A stretch of DNA of 64,000 bases from positions 4,780,984-4,844,983 of the forward strand of contig OX419336.1 in the NCBI GenBank assembly GCA_948470475.1, in the 5' to 3' direction. This DNA is from Galaxea fascicularis. Taxonomy: Eukaryota > Cnidaria > Anthozoa > Scleractinia > Euphylliidae. Shown here in pieces: positions 11,056 through 22,934 of this stretch. The stretch's first letter is position 1. Each line of letters begins with the position of its first letter. The position numbers and the translations under genes are program-made. The notes under the pieces were generated by a model. The model was not told the DNA's origin, ran no database searches, and saw nothing but the letters and a program-made list of their open reading frames with translations.

Positions 11056-11989
11056 TTAAGTTACATTCATCAAACTTCAAACCAGAGTAGCATCAAACCA
11101 TGTCTGATTGTCCACCTGGTTGCAGTGTGAACTTGAACATACCTTAAGATCAGTTAATGTGTCCGTAGTCGCGTGTTAAATAAATTTAAAAGGAGAACGA
11201 GAGTTTCATAACATATATTAACACTGAGAAGTGTGCGTCGAAAAAACCGATGTGTGGCCGAGATTAGAAAAAAACCAAACCAGCTGGCGTAGGTTCAAAA
11301 TGAAGTTTTTAAAATCAAGTTTGTCCATCCAATGAACAGTCGCAAATAGAAAATTGTCATTTGGACTGAAACACTGCCCAACAATTCCGTCACTAAAAGC
11401 TAAAGTGATAAAGGTCAAGAGTTTTCCTTGTGTTGTGGCTCTATTAAAAAAGAGCCGTTTTGTGTGGCTCTGAAGAGGGACGCACCCTCCCTCCACCCTT
11501 TCAAAATCCTGGCTACAGTCTGATGTAGCTTCTTATTCCAATCATAATTTCAGCCAAAAATCTACCAAACATTCTGAAAATTATCATTTTTTATTTATTT
11601 AACGTTACTTCAGGGCATTGATTTAATCGACTTTTAAACAACCAACGCCTCTGAGGCGTTTGAATATCTGTAAATTTAGTATTCCCACGGTCAGATATAG
11701 TTCCTCAAACCGTTGAAAATTCTTGGAGAAATTCAAAGCAAAAGTTCATCAAATTTGACAATAATTAGGGTCACATATACAGACCTCCTTCTCGGCATTT
11801 ATTTATTTATTTTTTGTTTTCACTTCATGAAAAATTATTAATAACGAGTTCGCGGCGAAAGCATTAGGAAAACATCTTCAAAGTCGAAGGTATGCTAATC
11901 ACCATTATTTGGCTGATTCTTGACATCGCTTGAAGGCCGACGAGACAAGTGATGACCGCTGTACTTTGGTACACAGCGTCATATGTTGC

Positions 11990-12350
11990 AGCGGCAGCTG
12001 TTTCATACCCTATTTCAGACCTGACCCTTAAATCAATACCCTACATCAGACCTGCCCTATAATCAGTTCCTTAGGTCAGAGCAATGTTAAAGACAATGTT
12101 TATACGTTTTTATTAAGTAGGATACAAAACTGTACAAAGTTTCGAGCTTAAAATTCCACACTATAAAGCAGGCTGCATAATGCGCCGCCAATTCAAGGCT
12201 AGAGTGCACAAACCATACCCTATTTCAGACCAAAATAGTCAAAATTGATACCCTTTTTCAGACCAAAACGACTAAAAAAGACCAAACCCTTTGGCGCCGC
12301 ACATACCTATAAAGCCCATATAAGGGAGTACCCTCCCGGGGTTCCTGGTT
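11990..12350. mobile_element. CCCTATTTCAGACC-rich element
   Basis: Contains several direct copies of ACCCTATTTCAGACC and variants and ends with GGGAGTACCCTCCCGGGG. The block B version (53925-56218) retains a left end with an inverted match to that terminus and is split by a later insertion. The left end is missing in block A. Probably a non-autonomous DNA transposon. Confidence 0.55.
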
Positions 12351-13280
12351 TATTATTTTTCTTTTTTGTTTTCATGAACGTCGAGCAATTGTCAGGTCAT
12401 CAGAACACAATTTCACTCGCCAACGCCAATTGTTCGCAGTACATTTAAGGCCGAAAAGTGATCCAACAACACCAGACATACTTGTTGCTTTGATAATAGT
12501 GATAATCGGTTATAAAAAAGTTTTGATTCCTCCCCAACCGTGTTATTTTCCATGAGAAAGCGTGCGACTGATAAGATTAAAGGCTACCGTAAACATTTAT
12601 TGATTGCTGTCGTCTGTATTTTACAAGACGAAAATTATAGTCTCGTATCGGTGGTTTGGATTGAACCGTAGTTGCGGTCTAAAGGTTTCCTGTTCCAAGA
12701 AGACTTCATTTTATTACCTTCCTCAGAGTTCTTTCATCGTGAATTGTCAAGTTTCCCCGCGGATCAACTCCGATTTTATCTATTCTCTGTATAACGCGAA
12801 AAAATGTTTATTCGACTCCTCCCTTTCTTTTAATTTTGTCCACTGTTATTTCTTAGATGAGAATAAATTTTTTCTTTTTTCTTTTAGTCTGTGTTTTTTC
12901 ACTGTACTGATCCTCATAGTGACATTTTCCCGCCTCTGGTCGATCTTTCACAATGTTACTGTACAAGAAAATTAAGTGTGCGTTTCAAAATATTGACTGT
13001 AAAATTTTAACTTAAACACCTCGGTAACAGTCAAAATTGCATATGTTTAGAAAAAAGTAAGATTCGTACACTTTGTTATCTGCACCGTTATTAGTGTTTC
13101 TAGAGAACCGAAGTAAATTAACGGGAGACTCGTCTACAATTTCAACAGAAATTGACATTGAGGTGCATTTGCGATTTGCGAATTGAATTTATGCTATAAT
13201 CTGTCCGGTGCGAGTAGTAGATAAAGACGAGATTTTTATCGTTTGAATTAATACGGCTTCGTTATCATTTTGTGAAATCA

Positions 13281-13310
13281 GGAGCCCATCACTAGTGCGA
13301 GTTCTTGGTA
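13281..13310. repeat. Fragment of GGAGCCCATCACTAG MITE family
   Basis: GGAGCCCATCACTAG here and at 57171-57185 matches the terminal repeat of the palindromic element at 22504-22838. Only one end is recognisable, so it is probably an old fragment. Confidence 0.45.
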
Positions 13311-13806
13311 AAATCTTTTAGAGTAGTAAATATCTTACGTTGCTGCATGACGGCCTTGGTGAAATAAAATATTTTTATTCCTACCTTGTGTTAAGGCCAA
13401 AGGCAATGCTTGAGTTGACAAATACAACTATTCGAGAAAAGCGCAAAACGAAATTAAAACCGAAAAAATCTCTTTTTGTTGTACATTTACCGACGGTGCT
13501 GAATACTTACCGCACAAAGAATTGAGGCTAACATTGCCTTTTTTTCCCTTTTCAAGGCTGAAGCCTTCTTGTCATCGGTTGTATCGTATCGATTATTCTG
13601 ACTTCAAAGTCTCTAATCTGACAGATGTCTCACTGCAACCCAAACCATGCATTATTGGTCATTGTTCTTTCAGAGCTGTTTCCGTTTATTACGTTTAGAC
13701 AGCTTAACGACAGATTGACAACGAACGTCAAATGAATATTCGTTTTTGTTTTAACGAGTTCCAAATGAGACAACTCCAAGTTCCCTCATAAAGACTATGT
13801 TACACG

Positions 13807-14386
13807 TTTTAATTCCTCTTTGTTCCTCAATTCGTCCTAACCAAACAGGGAAGAGACAGAGTCGTAAACGAGCGACACCAGACCACCCCTGGAAGGCCTC
13901 GTTTACTGTTAAGCGTTGACCCAACAACTCAGCCGTGAAACAAAATAGAAGTGTTTTGGGTGGTAATTTCAACATGGGTGACGGAAAATCGAAGAATCAA
14001 CCGAATGAAAATTTGTTCACAGTTGTGCATTTAATTCTATAGGAAAAACCATACCAGAAAAAAAAATGGGGGGAGGGGGTGGGGTTAGCAGCTTTACTTT
14101 ACGTTTTTGCTAACGAGGACTCCCAGCGTGCACAGAACCAGGAACCACGGTAGACGCCACTTAAAGTTTGCCGGTTCAGACAACAGAAACAAATACAGAG
14201 CCGAATAAATAAGACGCTAGAGTTTATTAGACGTCATCACCTCAGCTCAACCCAGGCATCCTTTACTTGGTCATAAAAAGATTTAACCAAATCCAAATTT
14301 GTTCTCGCAAAACCTCTTTAGAAAACAAAGATTTATTTATAGACGAGAAGAAAAATTTGGGGGTTATAGGTACACTTTAATTAAAA
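13807..14386. other. Segment inverted relative to block B
   Basis: The 0.56 kb between TTTTAATT (13807-13814) and AATTAAAA (14379-14386) is present in block B at 57706-58260 in the opposite orientation, bounded by the same 8-base inverted repeats. Sequence on both outer sides is collinear. No gene is recognised in it. Confidence 0.9.
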
Positions 14387-14952
14387 GTGAATTGTCCCTG
14401 TTGCAAACTTTCGCGCTTTTCCTGCCAATTTCTGTCGGAAGTTGGTGTTTTGACATGGGAGAAGACTGTCAACTATTTACGGCCTCGGAGCCATGTCACT
14501 TGTCGCTTCTACCTCTTGGAAGGCCTCGTAAACAACTTTACCATCATCTGTCAAACTAAAAGCAAAAAATAAACAAGAGAAACTATTGTTATTCGCCGAA
14601 CGGTCCCAAACGGAACGGCAACTTTTACCTAAAGTGGTCCTGCATGAGGCTCACAGACCTCCCGCATTCAGGTATTGCGAGCAGTCTTGAGATGGAATAT
14701 TAAAAAGAAGATCGAGAGCTTCGCCATAACAAGCACGTCTTTAAACGTTCAAGCTCTCTCTCTCATTTTCTTCTCACTGTTTACATTTACATGGCATTAA
14801 ACAACACTAAATACATCAGAGGGGTTTGTTACCATTCAATCATGCAAGGTTTAATTTTGATATGGTTTTTTTAGAATTGCTTACATGATTGATAACATTA
14901 TCTCCAAGCTCCTGCTCCAACACAATGAAAAGGTTGTCGTTGTTAAATACCT

Positions 14953-15110
14953 CTTACTAACCGAGTTTGAGGTCTGTACTGTAAGTTACAAACCGAATTT
15001 TTTTTCCCGTTCGCTTATGGCCCAAGCGCGAGGCGCGCGGGCCATAAATCGACGGGAAAAAACGAGGATCCGTAACTTACAGTACGGACCGAGAAGACGA
15101 GGTTAGTAAG
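14953..15110. mobile_element. Long-hairpin element (CTTACTAA ends)
   Basis: Nearly the whole element folds back: CTTACTAACC at the left, GGTTAGTAAG at the right, inner arms CTGTAAGTTAC/GTAACTTACAG, and a GC-rich centre with GGCCCAAGCGCG and CGCGGGCC. It is shared with block B (58819-58973), so it predates the duplication. Confidence 0.75.
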
Positions 15111-15284
15111 ATATTTATTACTGATATCTCTGAGATTAATCGGGAACGCGAGATAGAAAACTTTCAAATTTAGCGGGCCGTACAGTAAAGCAGTACGGTC
15201 CGCAAAATTGACCAATCACAGCGCGCGTACTAACTGAGAGATATAATAAAACCCTTTGATTCCCATTAGTGTCACCCAATTAGT

Positions 15285-15317
<33 letters not shown>

Positions 15318-16008
15318 GCTACGTAGAGGGTGTAGCAATCGAGCGTGATGCTTTCTTTCGTTTTATTCCAAAATAAATATTTCTTCAACTTCATTATTGC
15401 CTTTTCTTTCCGACTAGTTGAGTGATACTAAACCAATTAGACCCTTCACCCTCAAGGGCCACGGGTCTAATTGTTAATTACTATATACCACACAAATGAA
15501 TAGTGCTTTTCACGCGTTCTGATTGGTTAACTCGGAGGTGATTAGCAAAGTACTATTCACCTCCGAGTAGCCGAAGAGAAACAAAATGGCCTCCCGTATC
15601 GGTTTCCGAAGTTATTTGAGTAAACTCTAGTTATTGAGCTTGTGCGATATATATCGGTGAAAGCGGTATGAAAAGCGGTGAGAGCGGTATGTGTCGGTCA
15701 AAGCGCTAAATATCCACCAGTATTCACCTCCACTGCGGTGAATATTTGTTTAATATCAACAATTGTATTCTTCTTACAGTGCCCACATATTTCATCTTGC
15801 ATGTTGGGAGATACACTCAACTGATCGCTGGTGATCATTTTTTTATTCTCATGCCCTGTAATATTGATGAAATTTCAGAAAGGTAACGACGTTACTGCTA
15901 TGATCGCTGAAGATCTTTGGTAACATGGTAAGGAGAAGTTAGGTGGTGCGCACTATTGGGATGTAAAGGGCTGAGTTGTGTTTGGGCGACACTAACGATC
16001 ACGCTTAA

Positions 16009-16272
16009 AAGGTCGATTTACACGGTACGATTTTTTGCAATTTCTGTAGCGCGCGCTGCTCGCGCCATGCAAAAAATCGTATACGACACTTGTCATTCAA
16101 TTTACCTATATGGTATGGTTTTAAAATATGATTCAAAATCCTACGACAAATTTTAGGCGGCGTGCCTCTGTCGGAGAGACGTTGTATGAGCATTCACACG
16201 GCACAACGTTGTTCTACGTTGTGTCGCATACGCCTAGACGTGCGCGACAAATCGTACCGTGTAAATCGGCCC
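16009..16272. mobile_element. TTAA-flanked MITE (block A)
   Basis: A 264-bp element between TTAA at 16005-16008 and TTAA at 16273-16276. The ends are inverted: CGATTTACACGGTACGATTT at the left and AAATCGTACCGTGTAAATCG at the right. TTAA duplication points to a piggyBac-type source. The block B copy is at 60866-61145. Confidence 0.85.
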
Positions 16273-16805
16273 TTAATATATCGTTGCACTTAGTTTTTGG
16301 TACAATAAACGATCAAACAAACAGATTTTTTAGCGGTAACAACACTTTGGTCATTCTGCTCTGTCACATATTAGAAGTGATGAGCACTTTTTTTTCAGAC
16401 GAAATCATTCTTATTGTAATATTGTTTGCCTTTACGACCGTCTCTGCGTCCCAAGCTCGCATCAAATTTTACTCGGTAAAGCTGGCAGTTCACTCGATTT
16501 GATCTTTCCCTGCTCGTTATTCTATCGATGGACACTGAATTACACTCAGGCAGACGGGAGCAGCGTAACAAACATTCCATCACACTAGAGCCTGCGAATG
16601 CAGCAAGAACTTTGACACCTTGTTCCTCTTCTTGAGAGGGGAAGACTGGATGGAAGTGATCGTCTGTCAAAATGCAGATTAAAAGAATAACGATATTTTT
16701 AGAGTACAGTGCAGGTATATTCCTTCTACATAATTTGCAAGGTATCCATTAGAGCATAACGACCGTGACGATGACATTGACGATCGCCCCGACGACTAAG
16801 TCAAC

Positions 16806-16814
16806 GATGATGAA

Positions 16815-16857
<43 letters not shown>

Positions 16858-16860
16858 GTG
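16806..16860. repeat. (GAT)n microsatellite in LamG/PAN intron
   Basis: About 17 GAT triplets followed by GGT/GAT variants, in the intron between the second LamG exon and the PAN exon. The block B counterpart is at 61687-61755. Long Asp or Ile runs in open frames here are artefacts of the repeat. Confidence 0.9.
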
Positions 16861-17128
16861 GAGGTGGATTGTGATGGTGGTGGTGATGGTGATAATATGT
16901 AACTAGGGCTTTTGTGGGGAGAATTAGCTCCGCGGTGCCCTGTTACCTTTCGGGATCTTTTCACGTGGTGGATCCGACCTCCGTCGAGAAAAATGACGTT
17001 TATTGGAGATCTTCACTCATTTCGTTACAGGCAGTACTCAAAGCTCTACTGACAGGCTCATTGTCATAAATCAGTTGCAACCAATAATATTTGGACAACT
17101 TATGCACTTACGTAAGCTTTTAGCAAAT

Positions 17129-17452
17129 AGTAGACCATTTTCACTGTCAATACAACCACTGACTGCCTCCGCGATACTAAGTTATGGGAAGCGAGATTTT
17201 GCAGAGGGAGAGGGTCGTAAGACAGAGATAGAGGAAAGATGCATGCGTCGCCGAAGGGGAGGTAGGAGGGGCAAAAAATTTAACGCTGGCCCAGAAGGGC
17301 GTAACTTGGCGAAAGAGACCGAAAACCAGAGAGGGTTTGCATAAATAGGCAAATGAGATCCCTGGGGACCTGAATAGCATTGTCTGCTAAACCCTGAGGT
17401 GTTACAAGGATACTGGCGTTGCGCGCAGGCTAAATCCGTGGCTATTTTGACA
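17129..17452. mobile_element. MITE private to block A (CATTTTCACTGTC ends)
   Basis: About 325 bases absent from block B, where GCAAATAG runs straight into AGGAAATTC (about 62030). The left end has ATTTTCACTGTCAA, the right end TTGACAGTGAAAAT, a clear terminal inverted repeat. AAATAG or a shorter form is repeated at both sides. It lies in the intron between the second LamG exon and the PAN exon. Confidence 0.75.
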
Positions 17453-17944
17453 GTGAAAATAGAGGAAATTCTTCACACCTTTACAACCCAATGCTGATTT
17501 ACATTCTATAGCGTTACCCTAAGGACAGGTGGAAAACACCTAAATTACTCGCTTTATGATAAGGAACAATGCGATGTTTCCTAACTTTTCTTAAATCTCC
17601 TGCTGGAAAAACGTCCCGTAACGGATGACTGAAGATGATGGTGCTGCTGATGATGGTGACGGTGATGGTGAAAGAGGCTCATATGGTGACATTATGAATC
17701 ACAGGACGTACCTTGTGTCTGCCAAACGGTTCTGTTCTGGACAGCGATGATTTCTTGCCGGCTCAGTGCTTTGCTATAGACCTGGATACAACAAATGCGC
17801 CCTTTGAAACAACTTTGGGGATTAGCATCGTCCTTTGCACCCAAACGCACTTCATAGTGGGTGTGCAACTCTGCACTGCCAACGTTTACCTAAAAATAAA
17901 CACAAAAATCAAATCAAAATCGAATCAATTTTATTTTAGCTCGA

Positions 17945-18001
17945 CAGCTTGAGGAGTGGTTGCCCAAATCTCCCGAGCCAGGGGCTCATGTACTAAACGT
18001 T

Positions 18002-18032
<31 letters not shown>

Positions 18033-18175
18033 GTGATGGTTTTTTGAGGAGAGGGGAAAATCGGAAAACCCGGAGAAACTCCTCTAGGAGCAGAGAAGAG
18101 ATCCAACCACTTGGGCCACATTGGTGGCACCATCCCTGCTCACCACTGGGCCCCTAGATCACATTCTCCATTTTA
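17945..18175. repeat. Dispersed-repeat-like block
   Basis: A stretch with GAATTGGAATTTAGAAGTGA, GAGGAGAGGGG and GAGAAACTCCTCT, shared with block B (62530-62745). The wording resembles a common interspersed repeat of metazoan genomes, recalled rather than searched. It sits in the intron between the two LamG exons; the + strand open frames over it are not believed to be genes. Confidence 0.35.
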
Positions 18176-20529
18176 ATGATGCTGGTTTCTCTTGCAAATG
18201 TGAAACAACACTGGTGTATTTATGCCACGTCAGTCAACCCTTTGAGGCCTTAAAACAAAATTATTATTATTTGTTAAAATATCATGCAAATTCGTCGTGT
18301 GTCATCCTGTCCTTAATCTCGTGACCATTCTGTTTTATAAAGCATTAAAATTACATGGAGGAATTTGATGCTGATCACTATTAGGGTTTAAGGAGTTAAC
18401 AAATAAATTCCATTTAGCCGTGCGTGTGTATTCTGAACGCACGGATGACGTCATAACGGGGTTAGAAAAAAAAGTACCCTACGAGCAGGCGAGTCACATG
18501 ACCAATGTGCTTACTACGTAGACGTCTTGACGTCCTCTTTGCGTTATCAGAGTATATATAAACCCACTGTCAAATGGAATCTATTTGTTTATACATTGTA
18601 TTTTCTACTTTCTTCTACTCATGACGTTATTCATGCGTCAACACTTTAATCGCAAACTCTCCTAGACCAATCAAACCGCGAGGTTTACACCGTCTATTGT
18701 ACAATGCGTACAGCTTCTCAAGTGTTTCCGGGATCCGGGTTACAGTACTAAAATTTCCACTGTTTTGCGATCTTACAACGAAGGCCAGGCAAATTTTATA
18801 AAGAGCATGAATGACACATCCTTGCTTGTTACGGCGCCTTCAGTCCTTCAACTATCTGTAAGCCGAAAACTCCGGCAGGCAATTATTTATGCTCAGATTG
18901 ATGGCTTGATGGCAAAATAAGTACGATATTTGACTTGTGATAGCTTACGATTTTTTTTTTCAAGAAAATAGAGAAATAAATGGACTGGAACTAAGTCAAT
19001 TCAATTTTGTCTTACCTCTCGTCTTATCTCGCTGTTTACCCAGAGCCTCTTAACGCCTGATGAAAAATTATAAGTGACACCCACGTGGTTCCATGACTTT
19101 GAAAGTTCAGGGGAGGCCCAGGTGTCAAACGGCCAGCCCCTCGATCGGGCTACGAAATTTCCGTTTTGTAGAAGCCAGACGTGAAATCCCCAAGTAGCCC
19201 TCCCGTATGAAAAGATTGGTCCTCTCTCGTTTTCACGGCTCACCCAGGCGAGAAATGTTATGGAATATCTGGTATCCAGACCACCGTGATTGGGTATCTC
19301 GATGTAACTATTAATGCTACCGGAGAACTGGTACGAGCCTTGTGGATGCCCGTGAGGACCTGGTGCGAGCTGTACATGGCTTGGTATCCCAGGGGGGGTT
19401 TTTGTTAGGGCTCTCATCTTTTGTCCCGTGTCGACCATTCAAAGGATACAAGGCGACTGGAACTGGAAGCTTCTCTGCAAAGAGATGTTCGTAAATCAAT
19501 CAATAATAATTGCCAATTTCTGAGGTGTTATTTTGCACAGTTGGGCCAGATGCAAAAGCAGTTTGAGAGCTAGAGTGTAATTATAATTGTTTTGTTCACT
19601 TCGTTTGTTAATTGCCCCCGCAGGGTTTTGGCCCAGAGGCGAAAACCCGAGGAGGCACCCTAGGATTCCAAGCGTGTATACACATAAGGAATTTCAAAAT
19701 GTAAGAAAGTAAGTACTGTGAGTAAATTTGTAGTATGCGAAAAAAATCTCGATTTGATCAAACTAGGCGCGCACGGTGGTCTCGGGTAATATTTCAGCGA
19801 GCGTGCAAGGTGCTGTCGGGTAGCTGTCATTCTGCAACCATTCTGCTTGACGGTCTTGCGAGCAAGAGTTTGCGTTTCGTCGTCCTCTAACAGCATTTCG
19901 AGTTCTTTCTAGCAGTGTTTCAAGGTCTTGCAATAAATATTCAAACGGGTGAAGCTGTTGTGAAAACTATTACTAGTTATTAAAAAAAACAGTATGGTGA
20001 TCAGAGCAGCAGTTAAAGAAATTAGAGTTATGAATATTTAATGCGTGTGGCAAAATATCCTTTTCTATTTGCATTTCAGATTGATTCTGGGAGTCGAGTT
20101 TTAGTCAAGGAATACTCCAAACAAATCATTTGTTCAGCCTAGAGGATTTTTCTTATTCACTTTGGTTAAGCTCTCAGCCAGGTTTTCTCTCTAGCTACGC
20201 CCATCGCGACTGTTCTGGTCATTTTGAAAAACTCGAGAACAAGTTATAAATTGTTCGATGTGTTTGATATGTCTCCTCGATTGGTCTAAGCAATTACGTA
20301 AAAGTTTCCCACTCAAATTGTGAGCCAACTTGTTGAAAAACGGAACGATCAAGTAAATTGAAGTTGCACAAGACGACATGCAAGTCGGCGGACACAGATC
20401 CAATCTCTTGCAGTTCGTAACACCGTAACATAGAAACGCAGATAAGCAGTTAGCTGTCCCGGCTTGTTGTGTCAGTGACAAGACAACGAACGTCTGAAAG
20501 TACAGAGCATAAAAATTGCCTGCGAGCAT

Positions 20530-22150
20530 TGCTTGTTACAAAAACTCGAATGTCTGTCATAGTCGGCTTGTGTGTGGTACTGCTTACCTTGAATAATCCA
20601 GGCAAATACATTGAAGATGCCTCTAGGATATTGACGAAGAGGAATTCGCTACGTTTTCAAACTTGTTTCTTGATATACATTTACTAACTTGAAAAATTGA
20701 TGGAATGACTCGAAAGATCTCTCTCCTTGGTGCAAAGCTTTATGTCATATTTCTTTACCTATTGATAACAGATGTGCTTGCAAAATTAACCCTCGTTGTA
20801 TCCTCGCTGAATAACTTTTGAAAAAGGTGGACACATCATTAATTATTTAATAGTTAATTACTGAGGCGAGCAGCATTATTGGATATAATAGAGCTTGTTT
20901 TAGGTTTAACAATACTGCCTGTCCATTTAGCACGTGTAAGATTGTCCCTGATAATTTCCCTGCCACCAAAAAAGAAGCACCTGTTTTTCTCACACAGTTA
21001 GTTTGCATTATTTTTCTCTAGGCATTCGGTGATATAATGCAGACAAAAAAACAATGGGTTTGGTTGCAGATCAGTACTTATTTAAACAAAATGAGGTGAG
21101 TTATTTTAAAAAAACACAGATGAACAGAAAACAACTAAACTCTTATTAAAATGAATATTTTAACAACTATCCAGCAAATTACACTTAGGCTCGTACAATT
21201 TTATAACCGGGGGACCGTTAACATGCACTTTTAAACTAATCTCGTCCCCAGATCTCACTGCAAGTATGAAAATGATCTCCCTTCCACCGTTTTGAGTGCC
21301 GCGTGAAAAACAAAACCAAAACCAATCGCGACCTGCACCCGCGCATTTTCCCGCGCTTTACGCTGGTTCCACGTAATTGCTTCGAATTCTGATTGGCTCA
21401 ATGCACTGTTTCAGTCTGTTGTGATTGGCTGAAGTAATTGCTTTGGTTTTGGTTTTATGACACACTTAATTTAAAACTGTTTTATCCAGATCTTGATTAG
21501 TTTGAACGATTCCACAAGAGAAATTCTTCTGAGTTGCTATCTCAGTTCTATCCACTTTGCAGATGGACTAACGTGGCAGTTTTCTTCACACATAACATTC
21601 AACATAAGCCATTTTTTGCAGAATATTGTAAATCAGAATTGTTGTGTTACAAGTTCATTTGCTCTCCACCAGCACAAACGTTTTAGAAACAGACACGAAC
21701 ACAAGAAAAAAAGAACTGAAAAGAAATTCATATTGGAATCATTGTTTAAAGCCTCATTCAAATGGCTATCACATTCCAAACATCACAACACGCGTGTTTA
21801 CTAAATAATCTTACATCAAACGTAGAGAAGGCGTAAAATGTAAAATTCCTTCATATACATTACTAAATAACAATTTCGACTTGAGACAACATAGTGGCGG
21901 CCCGTTGTTTGCTGTTAACCTCTGAAAATGAAATGAACGATTTTAGTTCAACGCCTTCAGTCACGTGTCTGAGTAAACTTTCCTCTAACGAGAATGCAAG
22001 GGCTGACTTTCATTCGACTTGATCGGTGATGTCTGGGCCCCTCAAGAAGGAACGAAATTTCCTGTTGTACAGTTCAACATAGATGTGATTAACTTAAACA
22101 ACTGATTAATAAAAACTGCAGTGGGTGAGGTAAACGCATAAAGGGTTTTC
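20530..22150. other. Intergenic, no feature recognised
   Basis: AT-rich sequence between the presumed 5' end of one LamG/PAN gene and the stop codon of the next. Short open frames on both strands show no domain, no codon bias and no repeat match within the window. Confidence 0.5.
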
Positions 22151-22893
22151 TTAGATCTGTCTCTTCCTCTTATTAAAATGCCTTTTGTACATGTTTTCTT
22201 GGTGAATATCGTGCCCCAAACTCTCCTCAAATTGTGCTTTGTACAGCTGGCAAAAACCTTTCATTGTTTGGCCAGTGGTTATTCCATCAAAGACCACGGA
22301 GTTGCACTCATGCAAACGTGAACAGCGTGCCAAACACTCCATCATGGTAGAGCTGGTGATTTTTGTAAGAAAGTCACTCTGCTGGGGCTGATGTGTCTGG
22401 GAGACAGGATAAAATTGGTCGTCTGGGTAACAAAAAAACGAATACTGTTTAACTATTTGAATAATATCCCTTTTGGAAAGTGCGGAGCTACTTTAGTTCG
22501 GCAGCAGCCCATCACTAGGAGTGTACAACTGTCCTATATTCCTGTCAGGGCGTTTTCATAGACCGATATATTTTTAGATTGAATTTGCCGCGAATATGGG
22601 ACTCCCTCAGGAGCCATTCTGTCGTGCGAAACTTTTCCTCAACCTTTATTTTGTTCTAAAGTTTCTCTGCAAAGCTAAGAAACTTTAGAACAAAAGACAG
22701 GTGATGATGATGATGCGGTATTACGGAACTGCCTTTTTTCACGGGAAAGATAGTCTAAAAATAAATCGCTCTGTAAAAATGCCGTGACATAGGCTTAGTA
22801 TGGGAGTTGTACGCTCCTAGTGATGGGCTCCTGAGTTCGGTTTATCCAGAACACAGTAACAATATGGATGACGGTGATGATGATGATGATGAT

Positions 22894-22934
<41 letters not shown>

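Larger units (their letters stand above)
8978..11144 (+). mobile_element. Penelope-like retroelement, partly inverted copy
   Basis: An insertion flanked by a 13-bp target duplication TAAGATCAGTTAA (8965-8977 and 11145-11157). Block B has the empty site near 53020. The element is a head-to-head palindrome: the left arm 8980-9838 is the reverse complement of 10244-11103, and the middle 9839-10243 is single copy. The plus strand carries the end of a reverse transcriptase and a GIY-YIG endonuclease; the left arm repeats the endonuclease part in reverse. A 5'-truncated element joined to an inverted tail is typical for Penelope insertions. It lies upstream of the CTLD exon. Confidence 0.92.
11158..16394. 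other. Repeat-derived spacer or intron, no exon seen
   Basis: No convincing exon is found between the Penelope element and the LamG/PAN stop codon. Open frames here are short, AT-rich and not preserved between the blocks. The stretch holds a CCCTATTTCAGACC repeat element, an inverted segment, a hairpin element and a TTAA-flanked MITE, listed separately. It could contain the missing 5' exons of the CTLD/PAN gene, but none was identified. Confidence 0.5.
1..19474 (+). repeat. Segmental duplication, block A
   Basis: This stretch is repeated in the same orientation at 44185-64000. Base 1 aligns with 44185, and the LamG exon at 19016-19474 aligns with the one running off the window from 63574. 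Huntingtin exons, the CTLD/PAN gene and the LamG/PAN gene occur in the same order and strand in both. Divergence by eye is a few percent, plus many indels. Private to A are a 1.1-kb tandem duplication, a Penelope insertion and several short inverted-repeat elements. The ends of the duplication are not visible. It is either a true tandem duplication or two haplotypes assembled in series. Confidence 0.95.
16395..20529 (-). pseudogene. LamG / PAN protein, frameshifted (block A)
   Basis: Exons on the minus strand: possible signal-peptide exon 20529-20424 (MLAGNFYALYFQTFVVLSL, phase-1 donor); LamG first half 19474-19016; LamG second half 17889-17712; PAN exon 16663-16395 with stop TGA. Phases fit throughout (1, 0, 1). 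The LamG module starts ALYPLNG and contains SYIEIPN and LAWV, then RICCIQVYSKALS and AVQNRT; the PAN core is ECLLRCSRLPECNSVS. Expected role: a secreted adhesion or recognition protein. A seven-G run at 19392-19398 adds one base relative to the block B copy and shifts the frame after PNKNPP. This is a disabling mutation or a homopolymer sequencing error. The signal exon is the least certain part. Confidence 0.75.

Noticed and set aside
12604..12975. 123-codon plus-strand frame with hydrophobic stretches
   Set aside because: T-rich composition; frame is broken in block B and there is no recognisable domain.
18410..18600. Possible promoter: ATGACGTCAT site and TATATATAA box, also in block B at about 63000-63130
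   Set aside because: Motifs are real, but no coding exon was found downstream on the + strand and the location is inside a minus-strand gene intron.
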